Source of the DNA: Mallotus nudiflorus
Taxonomy: Eukaryota > Streptophyta > Magnoliopsida > Malpighiales > Euphorbiaceae
Assembly (NCBI GenBank): GCA_947683625.1
Contig: CANTUR010000827.1
Coordinates: forward strand, 62,001 to 126,000
Length of the DNA: 64,000 bases
Reading direction: 5' to 3'
The position numbers and the translations under genes are program-made. A model generated the notes under the pieces. That model saw nothing but the letters and a program-made list of their open reading frames with translations, had not been told where the DNA came from and searched no databases. Numbering within the stretch: the stretch's first letter is position 1; every line of letters begins with the position of its first letter. Of the stretch, positions 24,789 through 35,174 are shown piece by piece.

Positions 24789-25366
24789 TTACGCCCAAAA
24801 GTATAGAGGAAAATTATACTTATGAAGCATTGTTCTAGCCATTTCCACAAGAGTTCTATTTTTCCTTTCAACTACCCCCATTTTGTTGAGGAGTTCTAGA
24901 AGATGAAAATGTATAAGAAATACCATTTTCATTACAATAGTTTTTGAAAAATTCATTTTCAAATTCAGTTCCATGATCACTTTTAATGGATGAAATACAA
25001 AATCCCTTTTTTTTTAACTCTTTTTGAAAAATTTTCAAAAGCTTTAAATGCATCATTCTTATAAGCAAGAAAACACACCTAAGTAAATCTAGAGTAATCA
25101 TCAACCAATACATAAGCATAGTGCATTCCACCAAGACTAGTAACTCTAGTTGTTCCAAACAAATCCATATGTATAAGTTCAAGTGGTCTAGAAGTGGACA
25201 CTGCATTTTTTAGCTTAAATGAAGACTTAGATTGTTTTCCCTTTTGACAAGCATCACAAGGTTTATCCTTAGTGAATTCAAGCTTAGGTAATCCAATCAC
25301 CAGTTCATTATTACAAAGATCATTCAAGAGCTCAAAATTTGCATGTCCTAACCTTCTATGCCATGT
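24789..25366 (-). pseudogene. Copia integrase, GAG-pre-integrase to catalytic core (broken)
   Basis: Reading downward from 25,327, CDACQKGKQSKSSFK is the zinc-binding cysteine pair, then PLELIHMDLFG carries the first catalytic Asp and AYVLVDDYSRFT follows. A frameshift moves the frame to SDHGTEFENEFF (second Asp) and then to RTPQQNGVVERKNRTLVEMA (catalytic Glu in VVERKNR, about 24,840-24,880). The core is spread across at least two frames, so it is inactive. Integrase would insert the cDNA; its position before RT is the diagnostic Copia order. Confidence 0.85.
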
Positions 25367-25803
25367 TCATGTGTCATAGGAAATTGACATTAAGCATTTT
25401 ATGTCTTTGTTATCAATTTTATTCAAATCAATAACATAAACATTATCTACTCTTTCACCACTAAAAATTACTTTGTCTTCATCAAGACTACTAACAAAGC
25501 AATTTCTAGGATAGAAAATCACCTTATTTCCCATATCACATAATTGACTTATACTTAGCAAATTATGTTTAAGACCATCAACAGACAACACATGATGTAT
25601 AGATAAGGATTGAGGATTACCTATTTCTCCAATGCCAATAATTTTTCCTTTTGCATTGTCTCTGAATGTAACATGTCCTCCATCCTTAGCATCAAGTTTG
25701 TTGAATTGCTCCTTGTCTCCCGCCATGTGCCTTAAACATCCACTATCGAGATACCACTTGCTTTTTGTTCTTACAGATTTCAAGCACACCTACATAAAAT
25801 ATT
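25367..25803 (-). pseudogene. Copia aspartic protease region (broken)
   Basis: SKWYLDSGCLRHMAGD near 25,715-25,760 is the pepsin-like active-site segment of Copia proteases (DSG, usually followed by S-x-HMTG). It is followed by HVLSVDGLKHNLLSISQLCD, the signature that links protease to the pre-integrase region. The 140-codon frame ends in a stop at its 3' side, and the upstream gag linker is in a different frame. The protease would cut the polyprotein. Confidence 0.85.
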
Positions 25804-27823
25804 TTAAATGTTCTTTTGAACCCGAACCTTTATTGGTCTAGGTTGGTTAGTTTCAAGATAATCCAAAGGAAGCAAATTCATGTGTAATGTTCTATAGAAG
25901 CACACATTATTGGTATGTCCTTTGATAATGCAATATGAACATACAACATTTTTAAATTTATTTCTCCTAGAATGAAATGCTTTCCTAGTGTGTGCAGCAT
26001 GCCTTTGGTGTTGTGTGTATCTCTTATTGTTTTGTGACAATGAGTGAGACATACATTAACAATAGTGATGAACATTTTGATAAGTTTATGCAATTTATTT
26101 ATGTGCATTGTGTTGTGCAACATACTTATTATAATTATGTCTAGTGTACATATAAGCATGCTTAGGTTGAGGTGATCTAGTTTGACCCTTACCTCTTTGT
26201 GTTAATGAAGGGTTAATTTTATGAGACTTTTCCTTGCTATTTAACACATGAGATTTTTTTTCTTGAATCTCATTTGAGGTTAAAGGAGTAGAATCATATG
26301 AAGCTTTAACAAAAGTAATATATGATGAGGATGATGAAGACATTCCATTTTTATATCCAATTCCATGGGTATCTGCATGAAATTTTTGAGAGTCAAGAAG
26401 ACTATCTAAAGTTTATTTTCCTCTCTTAAATTTAGCAATGGAATTCTTTAATTCTAAGACTTCCTTAGAAAGCTTATGATTTTCATCATTTTCTTTCTTA
26501 AGTTGGTCTTCCAAAGAATTATAAGATTTAGCATCACTAACAAGTTTTTCATTCAATGCAACAAGTTTAGCAAAATCAATTTTTAAACATTGAAAATCCT
26601 TATTTAAGCTAGCTAACTCATGTTTATATTATTTCTTCTTAAATAACAAACTTTTGTATTTAACAAGTAATTTGCTCACAATAGAGCTCTCATCATCATC
26701 ATTATCATCATCATAATATTCATCATAATCATCAAAAGAAGAATAAGAAGTGGATGGTACCTCATTTTCATTTTCAATGGCCATGAAGCAAAGATTGGCA
26801 ACTTCTTGTTGTTCCTCTTCCTCTTCAGATTTGAAGGAATCATCCTAAGTAGCTTTGAATGCCTTCTTCTTATCTTTTGCTCTTTTGCTTTTGAATTTGA
26901 TTTTAGGACATTCACTTCTAATATGTCCTAGTTTCTTGCATTCATAGCAAGTAACCTCTTTTGTTTTCTTCCTTCCATCTTATACGAACTTCTTGTTGAA
27001 GTCCCTTGTTCTTGAGAAATTTTTCTTTCTTAAGAACTTTTTGAAGTTCCTAGTGAGCATGGTAATGTCACCATCTTCATTACTAGAATCTTTGGTGCTT
27101 TCCTCTTCACTATCTTCTTAAAGAGCTTTTAGAGCAATGCTCTTTTTATTTTCTTCTTTCTCTTCTTATTCTTCACCTCTTTGCATGATGGTAAGCTCAT
27201 ATGTCAAGAGCTTACCAATGAGCACATCGGTTGATAGAGTAGAGAGGTCTTGAGCTTCCTCAATTGAGGTAACACAAGATTCCTAATCCTTCTTAGGTAG
27301 GATTCTTAGAATCTTATTTTTTACCTCTTCTTTAGAGAAATATTTTCTAAGTTTCTTGAGGGTTGTGAGGAGAGCATTGAGACGATTTGTCATCTCCATG
27401 ATTGATTCTTGAGGCTTCATTTTGAAGAGTTCATATTCATACATATGAAGTTGAACCTTCTTGATTCTTACTTGAATTTTGCCTTCATAGTGATTCTATA
27501 AGGTCTCCCATATTTCTTTAGCCGAAATGCAATGTTGAAGCTTGTTTCCTTCTTCTCTTGTCATGGAAGAGACTAGAGTAATCATAGCCTTTTTATTTTT
27601 TATGATCTTCTTCCTTTTGATCAACACTCCATTGGCTTCTTGCAAGAGTGGTTATCACACCATCAATAATGGTTGTAGGTGGTTCTTAACCTCTTAGGAC
27701 AATATCCCAAAGTTTGATGAAATCACAATCAAGATATAAATCCATTTTGAATTTTCAATGTGGATAGTCACTACTATCAAAGAATGGTCTAAGAGAAGAG
27801 ATGTTTTGAGATTCACTCCCCAT
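25804..27823 (-). pseudogene. Copia gag with CCHC zinc knuckle (broken)
   Basis: The start is an ATG at 27,823, 38 bp inside the PBS, reading MGSESQNISSLRPFFD and then a KMDLYLDCDFIKLWDIV segment typical of Copia gag. A zinc knuckle CYECKKLGHIRSEC (C-x2-C-x4-H-x4-C) sits at 26,908-26,949. It is followed by a long acidic, low-complexity and coiled-coil-like stretch (26,345-26,900), as in SIRE elements, which have an extended gag. More than ten stops break the frame (for example LRG-stop-EPP near 27,690). The protein would form particles and bind RNA. Confidence 0.8.
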
Positions 27824-27860
27824 GATCTTGTATTCTAGTAATAAAGTATCTAGAATTCAA

Positions 27861-27873
27861 GCTCTGATATCAA
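27861..27873 (-). other. Primer-binding site of the Copia element (tRNA-iMet type)
   Basis: The minus strand reads TTGATATCAGAGC, one mismatch from the TTGGTATCAGAGC initiator-Met site. It lies one base from the 5' LTR end at 27,875. Confidence 0.85.
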
Positions 27874-27874
27874 T

Positions 27875-29210
27875 TGAAATAGTCCTAGAGGGGGGTGAAT
27901 AGGACTATTAAACAAAAATAGGAAATTAAAGGAATTCTTTACAAGAATTGAGTAAGAGTTGAGAAGGAAGAATGAAGAACACAAATATTTATGGAGTTTG
28001 GATTCAACAATAATCCTACATCTCCACCTAACTTATCCCCAAGTTAGGATTTTTTAATCACCTACAATCTTATTCATAAGATTGAGAATACATAGGAGTT
28101 TTAAGGCTCACTCTTACAGCCTTACAACTTGAGTTTTCAAGGGTCACTCAAAAACTAAATTCCTAAGCGTTTTAATGGCTAAACACTTAAACTAATTCCT
28201 TTAGAATAGAATCTCACTTCCTATTTTCTAAATCTAGAAAATAGAAGAATAAGAATGTCTATTCTAATCACTCACCAACTCTCACAAGAGTTATAAAATG
28301 AAGAATTTTTTTAAAAGAAAGTTTTAGAGCTCAATTGAATGTTTAAGAAAATAATGAATGATAAACAAGTTTTCTTAACCTTTAAATTGAATTATAAGTT
28401 GTGTTTATATAGACAAACACTTAAAAATATATTTTTTGGATGTATCAATCATGTCTCCAATGTTTAGAATTGATTTTGAATCAATTCTTGGACTTTTGGC
28501 AGCTCAAAGGTTGCTCATGAGTGCCTTATGAGTGAACAGTGCTCGTGAGGGGTGAAAATATATCCGTTGCATTCAAAAATTCCCATTGGAATGCTGTCAA
28601 AGGTTTGCTCATGAGCAGGTCATGAAAAAATAGCTCGTGAGGAGCACTCATGAGGGGCGCTGCCATTTTTTAGCAAAAACGTGCTCCTAAGGCTGCATTG
28701 AAGGATAGCTCATGACCACTGCAAAAGTTTCTCATAAATGGGACTAAAGATGATTGATTCAGCTAAAAATTTCTTATAAAAGTTTTATATAATTGTCTTA
28801 TATTTTCATACAAGTTTGAATCACCTCAATTGAACATCAGTAGCTCAAGATATTGCTGAAATACCAAAAGATGTGCAAACTGAAATGCAAGCTGCATATA
28901 TTGACTTCGACTGAACATTTTCATATCCAAATGAACTTGGATTTTGATAAGCAAGCACAATCTGGAAAGCTTAAGATGTCTACTTCAAAATTAAAGAAGC
29001 TCATTTTCTCATTTAAGAGCTTTAAATATGTCAAAAGCCTTCTTCAATCTCACAGGTTCAATCAGCCCAAAAAGTCACTATTCACCAAAAAGTGTATATG
29101 CTTGGTATATGTTTGGTATATAATTCCCTACACACTTAATTGAAATTACTAGTATAAAAATTGTTTGTCAAAGTCCAAAATTAGGAGTTTGATCATGCAA
29201 ATGGTCAACA
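27875..29210 (-). mobile_element. Copia 5' LTR (1,336 bp)
   Basis: On the plus strand it starts TGAAATAGTCCTAGAGGGG and ends ATGCAAATGGTCAACA at 29,210, followed by the AAAGT target duplication. TG...CA termini are present in both readings. The 96-codon plus frame at 28,853-29,143 is antisense to the element and not similar to anything I know. Confidence 0.85.
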
Positions 29211-30115
29211 AAAGTATAAAATGATTTGTTAAATCAAAACTAATATTAAATAATTTTAAATGTCATGTTTTGCTAGTAAAAAAATTTGGTTTTAATTCCT
29301 TTAGGAGGTGTACCTTTGTATGTAAAATTAGTCCTATAAGTGCAGTTAATAATGACATTTCATATTATTATTAGGGGTTTATTACACCGTTGGTACCATA
29401 ACTGACCCTTATTTTAGAATAGTACCACAATTTCAATTTTTTTCTTTTTAGTACCTCAAATTCTATTTTTATTCCAACTTAAAGTACCTTGAATATATTC
29501 GATCAAATTTAGCATGCATCATAAGTGGAATAAGTATATTTTTAGTATATTCACCACGTAAGCATCTTATTAAGCAACCTAATCATCTTATGGACTCCAT
29601 AAACAAATTTTGTTGAATGGGCTTAACATGATGATTAAGTTGTTTAATGGGATACTTACATGGTGAATATGCTAAAAAATATGTTTATTCCGGCTACCAT
29701 GCATGCTAAATTTGATCGAATATGTTTGATGTACTTTAACTTAAAACAAAAATGGAATTTAAGGTACTGAAAAGAAAAAAATTAAAATTGTGGTATTACT
29801 TTGAAACAAGGGTCAAAGTACTGGTACCAATGGTGTGGTAAATCCTATTATTAGCTTTCAATTTATTAGGTCATAAATTAAATACATGTATCTTCATTTT
29901 AACATATAAAATCAAGTGTTTGCTTCATTGAATTCTACAAGTCTTATAGTTAAAACTGAAAAATTTTAGAATTTGTTTTGTTTCGACCTTGAGACACAAA
30001 ATAAGACTTAGCATCTGTATATTATATGAATAAACAAAAAATGATAAAAAATACCATACAAAGCTCCAAGTTGCATATAGTATATACATTGCACAATAAA
30101 ACATTTTTTTCTTTT
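29211..30115. repeat. Segmental duplication copy 1, right part
   Basis: This is the continuation of copy 1 after the Copia insertion: TATAAAATGATTTGTTAAATC, GGTGTACCTTTGTATGTAAA and TTTGTTTTGTTTCGACC match copy 2 at 31,160-31,590 in the same order. The 471 bp MITE at 29,375-29,845 is present here and absent from copy 2. Confidence 0.85.
29375..29845. mobile_element. MITE, 471 bp, 9 bp TSD (Mutator-like class)
   Basis: Terminal inverted repeats read GGGTTTATTACACCGTTGG and, inverted from the right, GGATTTACCACACCATTGG. They differ at four of 23 positions over the outer 23 bases, and the complementarity continues to the middle of the element. The 9 bp duplication TATTATTAG (29,366-29,374 and 29,846-29,854) is perfect, as expected for Mutator-type transposition. 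The paralogous site at about 31,308-31,325 (TCATCTTATTCTTGGATTTC) is the empty site. The element has no coding capacity. Confidence 0.9.
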
Positions 30116-30149
30116 TTTTAAAAAAAATTTATAAAAGGAAATAATTTTT

Positions 30150-31590
30150 ATTAAAAAATTAATAGAAGTCAAACCCTTGAAGTTTAAGAGCTTATATATA
30201 TATAATGAACCTTTAGGGGCCTAAAGCTAAAAAGTAGATAAATTTAGGAGTCTCAGGATGAGTTTTTCCAAAAATAAATAACTAATAAACCTAAAGGGCA
30301 TGACTATAGTGATTGTACTTGCAAAGTTGCTTGATGAATGGTTGAAAGCTAAGTTTGGTTAACATGATTGCCTTTTTTAAGCCACTTCTCAAGAACTGGA
30401 ACAATTGAGATGGATGATCTAGCCACCAATATCCTTTTGTGTAGATTAATAATTGGTGCTGACAAAATGAAAAATAATTGAACTCTAACAATTTGATGGC
30501 AACCGTACCTTATCTAGGTGTTAGATGGTAAAAGCGGCTTCATCAAGTTAAAGATGGCAACTTTTTCTTTTACTATAGAAGGATCAATACATAGGTTAAA
30601 GAAGGATTTAAGGGTGTGTTTAGTATTTCAGTATGCTTTATAAAAGAGTTATGATTTCACTACTTACTCATCGCTGGTAGTTTTATGGGTCATTTTAGTT
30701 AATTAAGTCCATTTCCTTTACCCAAAAGCCCACCCACCAAAGCTTGGTATTTTTGTTAAATGAGTCCAATTTTTTTCTCAACTTTCTACCACAATAATTC
30801 TTTATTTGCTAATGTAAGCCTGGGTTATGCATCATATGGGTCGAAATGCTAGCTAGTTAATGTCTAGTAATGTGCATCAAATGGTTCGAGTTTTTATTTT
30901 TTAAAAAAATTTAAAATTGAAACAAAAAGGTCCTAAATTAATGAAGTTCTAATAATAAGTCAAATAGGCTAAATGAACCACAGAGAAAATTTTTGTTTAA
31001 TATATAAAAAGGTTACATTTAAAAAAATAAAAAAATAAAAGATTTAATAAACATATGTTAATTATGACAAATAGGTCAAAATAGGTCAAAACTAATAAAA
31101 CTAAATTAAAATAGTTCAAACATCATTTTAAATAAAAATCAAACCTAAATAAGATGAAATTATAAAATGATTTGTTAAATCAAAAATAATATTAAATCAT
31201 TTTAATGGCATGTGTTGCCATTAAAAAGAATTAGGTTTTAATGCCATTTGAAGGTGTACCTTTGTATGTAAAATTAGTCCTATAAGTGCATTTAATAATA
31301 GTATTTCATCTTATTCTTGGATTTCAATTTATTAGGTTGCAAATTATATACATGTATCTTCATTTTAACATATAAAATCAAGTGTTTGCTTCATTGAACT
31401 CTACAAGTTTCATAGTTGAAACTAAAAAATTTTGGAATTTGTTTTGTTTCAACCTTGAGACACAAAATAAGATTTAGGATCTGTATATTTTATGAATAAA
31501 CAAAAAATGATAAAAAAGACCATACAAAGCTTCAATTTGCATATGGCATATACATTGCATAGCAAAACATTTATTTCTTTTTCTTGGATT
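30150..31590. repeat. Segmental duplication copy 2
   Basis: Direct tandem partner of copy 1 (19,860-20,862 plus 29,211-30,115). It begins inside the right arm of a foldback element (30,150-30,268), continues through the PPR exon and ends near AAAACATTTATTTC at about 31,575, matching AAAACATTTTTTTC at 30,100 in copy 1. By eye roughly one base in eight to ten differs, so the duplication is old. Confidence 0.85.
30285..30600 (-). pseudogene. PPR protein (P class), N-terminal exon, duplicate copy 2
   Basis: Same exon as at 19,990-20,335. On the minus strand it shows LFQFLRSGLKKAIML in one frame and the PPR entry segment (VPVLEKWLKKG type) in another. It then gives FIKQLCKYNHYSHAL at 30,297-30,341, the first-repeat helix typical of this family. 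Frame changes within 150 bp make it non-functional. This copy keeps the KQLCKY-x-x-x-SHAL helix better than copy 1, and together they show the ancestral exon was a normal PPR start. Confidence 0.65.
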
Positions 31591-31596
31591 TTGTTA

Positions 31597-31715
31597 GATG
31601 TTGCATATATCTTAATTGTTCCACTTGCCATTTATATCTTTATTTTTTGTTAGGTGTTGCATATATCTTTTTGGTTGCATTTGCCTTTTCTATCTTTATT
31701 CCTTTGACTTGTGCA
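31597..31715. repeat. Short tandem duplication, about 55-60 bp x 2
   Basis: TTGTTAGATGTTGCATATATC (31,607) recurs as TTGTTAGGTGTTGCATATATC (31,648). Each is followed by CTTGCCATTTATATCTTTATT or TTTGCCTTTTCTATCTTTATT. Confidence 0.75.
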
Positions 31716-33205
31716 TTCATAGTGCCTCCCTCATTCTCTTGTAACCACCCATGAACATGGCTAAAAAAATGTAAGTACACTTTTTTTTAAACTTATGAAA
31801 CATTTAAAAATTATCTTAATTTTTTTACTCTAATTAAAAATCTAACTTCAAATGTTGAAAACTCTATGATTGCATCAACCCAAATGAAGTCCTAATCATG
31901 TTCCATCTCATTAACCTCTAAATCCAAAGAGTCGGTTTGATCAATATATTTATCAGCAATCTGCTTATGTAAAGCCGCAATTTGCCATTGCAAGGTTGCT
32001 AAATGATTCTCTAAAGACTTTATCATGTTTTTGTACATATACGAGGAGTGAAAAAATGTTACTTTGAGTTTGTAATTAAATACGTTAAAAAAATACATGT
32101 GTATTCTTTTATAATTGGGATTTGATACATAATTAAGAACTAATAATTAGCTCATTTGGATCCAACCACCCAACTTGTTAATATATAAGAATCTGTGAAC
32201 TATTACGTATACCGTTTAGCATTATGCTCTTATACAAGAATTTGCAAATCATTTTCTTCATAGGAGAATTCAAAAAGATTGAAACTCAAAAAAATCACAC
32301 CTACATGGATTACAATGACTAATAGAACTTTAAAGAAACTTGCTATGTATAATTAGAGCTTTTTCACTATCTTATAAACCAAGGGCCTTATAAAAAGTTC
32401 TAGACACTCTCTTAATAGCCTAGCACATACTTAATATTGACACTTTAAGAATTTGCATATAAAAAAATGTTGGTATGGGAGTGTGAATATCATTAGCAAC
32501 AAGCAAAAATTAAGTTCATATATACAACCAATTGGACAATTTTTCTTTCTTAATTCAATAACATTAATTTAATCACTCTTAATTCAATATATTAAGGGGG
32601 ATTTTATGAGAATTTTACCTTAAAAAATAGGAAGTACTTCATTTTTTTTTTGAAATCACACTTTTCCATCTCAAATTTAGCCCTCAAATAAGCTTTATCT
32701 AGCCTCGTACATCTCGGCTTTAAATATGAATTTAATGCCTCAACGTTATTGCGTATGTGGTTTGTAACTCCATTGGCATCTCTATAAACATGTGTAACCT
32801 CAAAATCCTTAAACTTCTGCAGCATTGAAGGGCTCTCCAGCCCATATAAACAACATAGAAAACTTTTATGAATTAATAAAATGGGAATAAAAAATTAATT
32901 GAACAAAATATTAATTAATTAATAAACTACTAGTTTACAAAAAAAAAATAATATTCTATGTATATTATATTTAATACTTTTAAACATATAATACATTATT
33001 TAGTATAAGCAAAATTGCTAAATTATCCATTAGTTTATTTCAATATGTTAAATGATCACTCCTTTTGTTATGTAATAAATAACATTGTTATTATTTTAAA
33101 AACTTTTATTTAATAATAACAATAATATGTTTAATTGTTTATTTACCATATATCGTGAGTCTAATAAATTTTTTGTTTACTTGTAAAACATGTAGTTTCT
33201 TACTA

Positions 33206-33264
<59 letters not shown>

Positions 33265-33871
33265 TTTTTCTTATCAACTAAGCTAAACTAATTTCAACTA
33301 AAAATTTAATTAATTAAAAACAAGAAGTCAAATTTTGGAGGGGAAGAGGGGATCTTTATCTTTACCCAAAGAGACAACTTGGAATAGTTAATTACAAAGA
33401 AATTAGTGTGTTGATATGCAATCATCACCTTTTAACACTATTATCTACCACAACTCTAACCCCTACTAGTTGGCCAACCCTTTTGGTTGCACCTAGGTTT
33501 AGGAGTATCCAAAAAGAGGAATGTTGAATTGTAGCATGATGTGTATGTATGGATTTGGATGTTTATTTTACAGAGGATTAATTAAGACATTATTTTGTTA
33601 TGATATATTTAATAATGGTATGATAGACTTATAAGACCAATTTCCTTAATCTTTAATTTATTTTTAGCTAAATTGTAGATTGATATAGAAAATAAATAAG
33701 GACAGCAATAATATTGTCATAAAATATTATTAAAAATCTACATTGATATCCATGTGATGAAGTATATTCATAAAATATTATGGGATCCTTTTCATTGATG
33801 TGGCAAATTTTGCAAGAAATGAAAAAAATTATGGCTTTTCTTTAATTCAAACTAACTTTTTGTTTCCATTT
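31716..33871. other. Intergenic, with two unassigned minus frames
   Basis: No family recognised. Two minus frames are worth noting: 32,604-32,825 (73 codons, containing FEVTHVYRDANGVTNHIRNN) and 31,892-32,098 (containing the heptad-like SLENHLATLQWQIAALHKQI). The first ends near a possible splice donor (AAGGTAAAATT on the minus strand, about 32,613). The second could be a following exon that ends at a stop after EMEHD. They may be two exons of one decayed host gene, but I cannot name it. The remainder is AT-rich and shows nothing else. Confidence 0.3.
33208..33256. repeat. (TA)n microsatellite
   Basis: An uninterrupted TA dinucleotide tract of about 48 bases, directly after TACTAG. Confidence 0.95.
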
Positions 33872-34714
33872 TGTTGGAGAATATATCCCATATTAAAAAT
33901 GTGCAAAGTGAAAAAAGACTTATAAGTGGTGTAAATGAGACCTTAAGACAAGCTAATTAGATGTGTGTTACATGGTTTCAACCTCATTTATAGGTCCACA
34001 TGTATGTACGTGGGCCAACACTCTCAAAGCCCGTGGACTTCTTAATATGGTATTAGAGCGGGTGTAACCCGATTTCTTAAATTTCCCAATTTTTCGTCTA
34101 AATGTCCTATCCCAGCGGCCTAGTTCGGTGTTGTCGTAACCTTTCAATTCAAAAAGTATGGGTTTTAAGTGACAATTGTTTAAATCCTAGTTACACTTGA
34201 GGGGGATTATTGGAGAATATATCCTATATTGAAAATGTGTAAAGTAATAAAAGGCTTATAAGTGGTGTAGATTAAACTTAACACAAGCCAATTGGTTTTA
34301 TATTATATAGGCTCAACCCCATTTATAGTCCACATGTGTCTATATGGGCCAACACTCTGAAGGCTCGTGGATTTCTTAATATGGTAATAGAGCATATTTG
34401 GCCCGATTTCTTAAATTTTTTGGATTTCGTTGAATGTCCAGTCCTAGTGGCCTGATTTAGTATTGCCACTGCCTTTCAATTCAAAAAGTATAGGCTTCAA
34501 GTGACAATTGTCAAATCCCAATTGCACTTAAGAGGGAGTGTTGAAGAATATATCCAACATTGAAAACGTGCAAAGTAATAAAGGGTTATAAGTGGTGTAG
34601 ATTAAACCTTAACACAAGCCAATTGGTTTTGTGTTACATAAGCTCAACCCCATTTATAGGTCTACATGTGTGTACATAGCCCAACACTCTCAAGGCTCAT
34701 GGACTTATTTAACA
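33872..34714 (+). mobile_element. TRIM retrotransposon tandem array: LTR-int-LTR-int-LTR
   Basis: Three LTRs of 176, 174 and 176 bp (33,872-34,047; 34,208-34,381; 34,539-34,714) start TGTTGGAGAATATATCC (or variants) and end TTCTTAATA / TTTAACA. Each of the first two is followed at once by a tRNA-iMet-type PBS (TGGTATTAGAGC at 34,048; TGGTAATAGAGC at 34,382) and by a 157-160 bp non-coding internal domain. The internal domain ends in a polypurine tract (GAGGGGGAT; AGAGGGAG) before the next LTR. The outer flanks CATTT (33,867-33,871) and TATTT (34,715-34,719) agree at four of five bases. LTRs under 200 bp, PBS, PPT and no ORF define a TRIM. The 5-unit layout implies unequal recombination between LTRs. 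Confidence 0.88.
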
Positions 34715-35174
34715 TATTTAAGAGCCAATTTTTTAGATTGAATCTTCACTTCATTAGAACCTTTTTTTGTTGGTTATTGATGATTTATAGGAATTTTTAT
34801 CAACCAAAATGAGTAAGGTTAGGGTTCTTACTATGTCTCTATAGGCAATGGTTGTTCTGTTGATCTTCTGCTTATTTACTGTTGCTTTTTGTAGGTACGT
34901 TGCTTTAATATTATTTGCATATATACATACATGTAATGAAAAGAACCAAAATTGGATAGTTTTGATTAAATAGGATTTGTGTAAGATTATTGTTATGTGT
35001 TAATTAAATTAACACATGACATTTGTCTTTATTTAATTTATGGGTATTGATTGTGTTGATGAGAGTACTTAATATCAACATGATACATTCAAAAATAATT
35101 TTTTAAAGAGGGTGTTTAGTATGAATAAATTTCATAATATTTTATACAATTCATTTAAAAATTCAAATAATGTG
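34715..35174 (+). other. Gap between the TRIM array and a solo LTR; possible signal-peptide exon inside
   Basis: Apart from the candidate exon at 34,809-34,894, I see only AT-rich sequence. The bases 35,170-35,174 (ATGTG) are the left target duplication of the solo LTR that follows. Confidence 0.45.
34809..34894 (+). pseudogene. Possible signal-peptide exon, broken by a stop
   Basis: From an ATG at 34,809 the frame reads MSKVRVLTMSL, a TAG, then AMVVLLIFCLFTVAFC, and ends at a good splice donor (GTAG/GTACGT, 34,894). A basic start followed by a 15-residue hydrophobic core is a secretory signal. Rhamnogalacturonate lyases are secreted, and the pseudogene of that family starts 3.8 kb downstream on the same strand, beyond inserted retroelements. 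It could be the displaced first exon, but this link is inference and the exons that should follow are missing. Confidence 0.3.

Larger units (their letters stand above)
20863..29210 (-). mobile_element. SIRE/Maximus-type Ty1-Copia element, complete in layout but dead
   Basis: An 8.35 kb element lies between perfect AAAGT target duplications (20,858-20,862 and 29,211-29,215). The uninterrupted target sequence occurs in duplicate copy 2 (about 31,160: AAGATGAAATTATAAAATG), which confirms both borders. Order on the minus strand: 5' LTR (29,210-27,875), PBS, gag with CCHC knuckle, protease, integrase, reverse transcriptase, RNase H, 3' LTR (22,539-20,863). Integrase before RT is the Copia order. 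YVDDIIFGATN and the long gag are SIRE-like. All coding parts carry stops and frameshifts. Confidence 0.88.

Noticed and set aside
28853..29143. 96-codon plus frame at the edge of the Copia element
   Set aside because: It is antisense within the 5' LTR and resembles no known protein.
31597..31715. Possible small RNA or regulatory repeat
   Set aside because: A simple two-copy tandem duplication without hairpin or promoter context.
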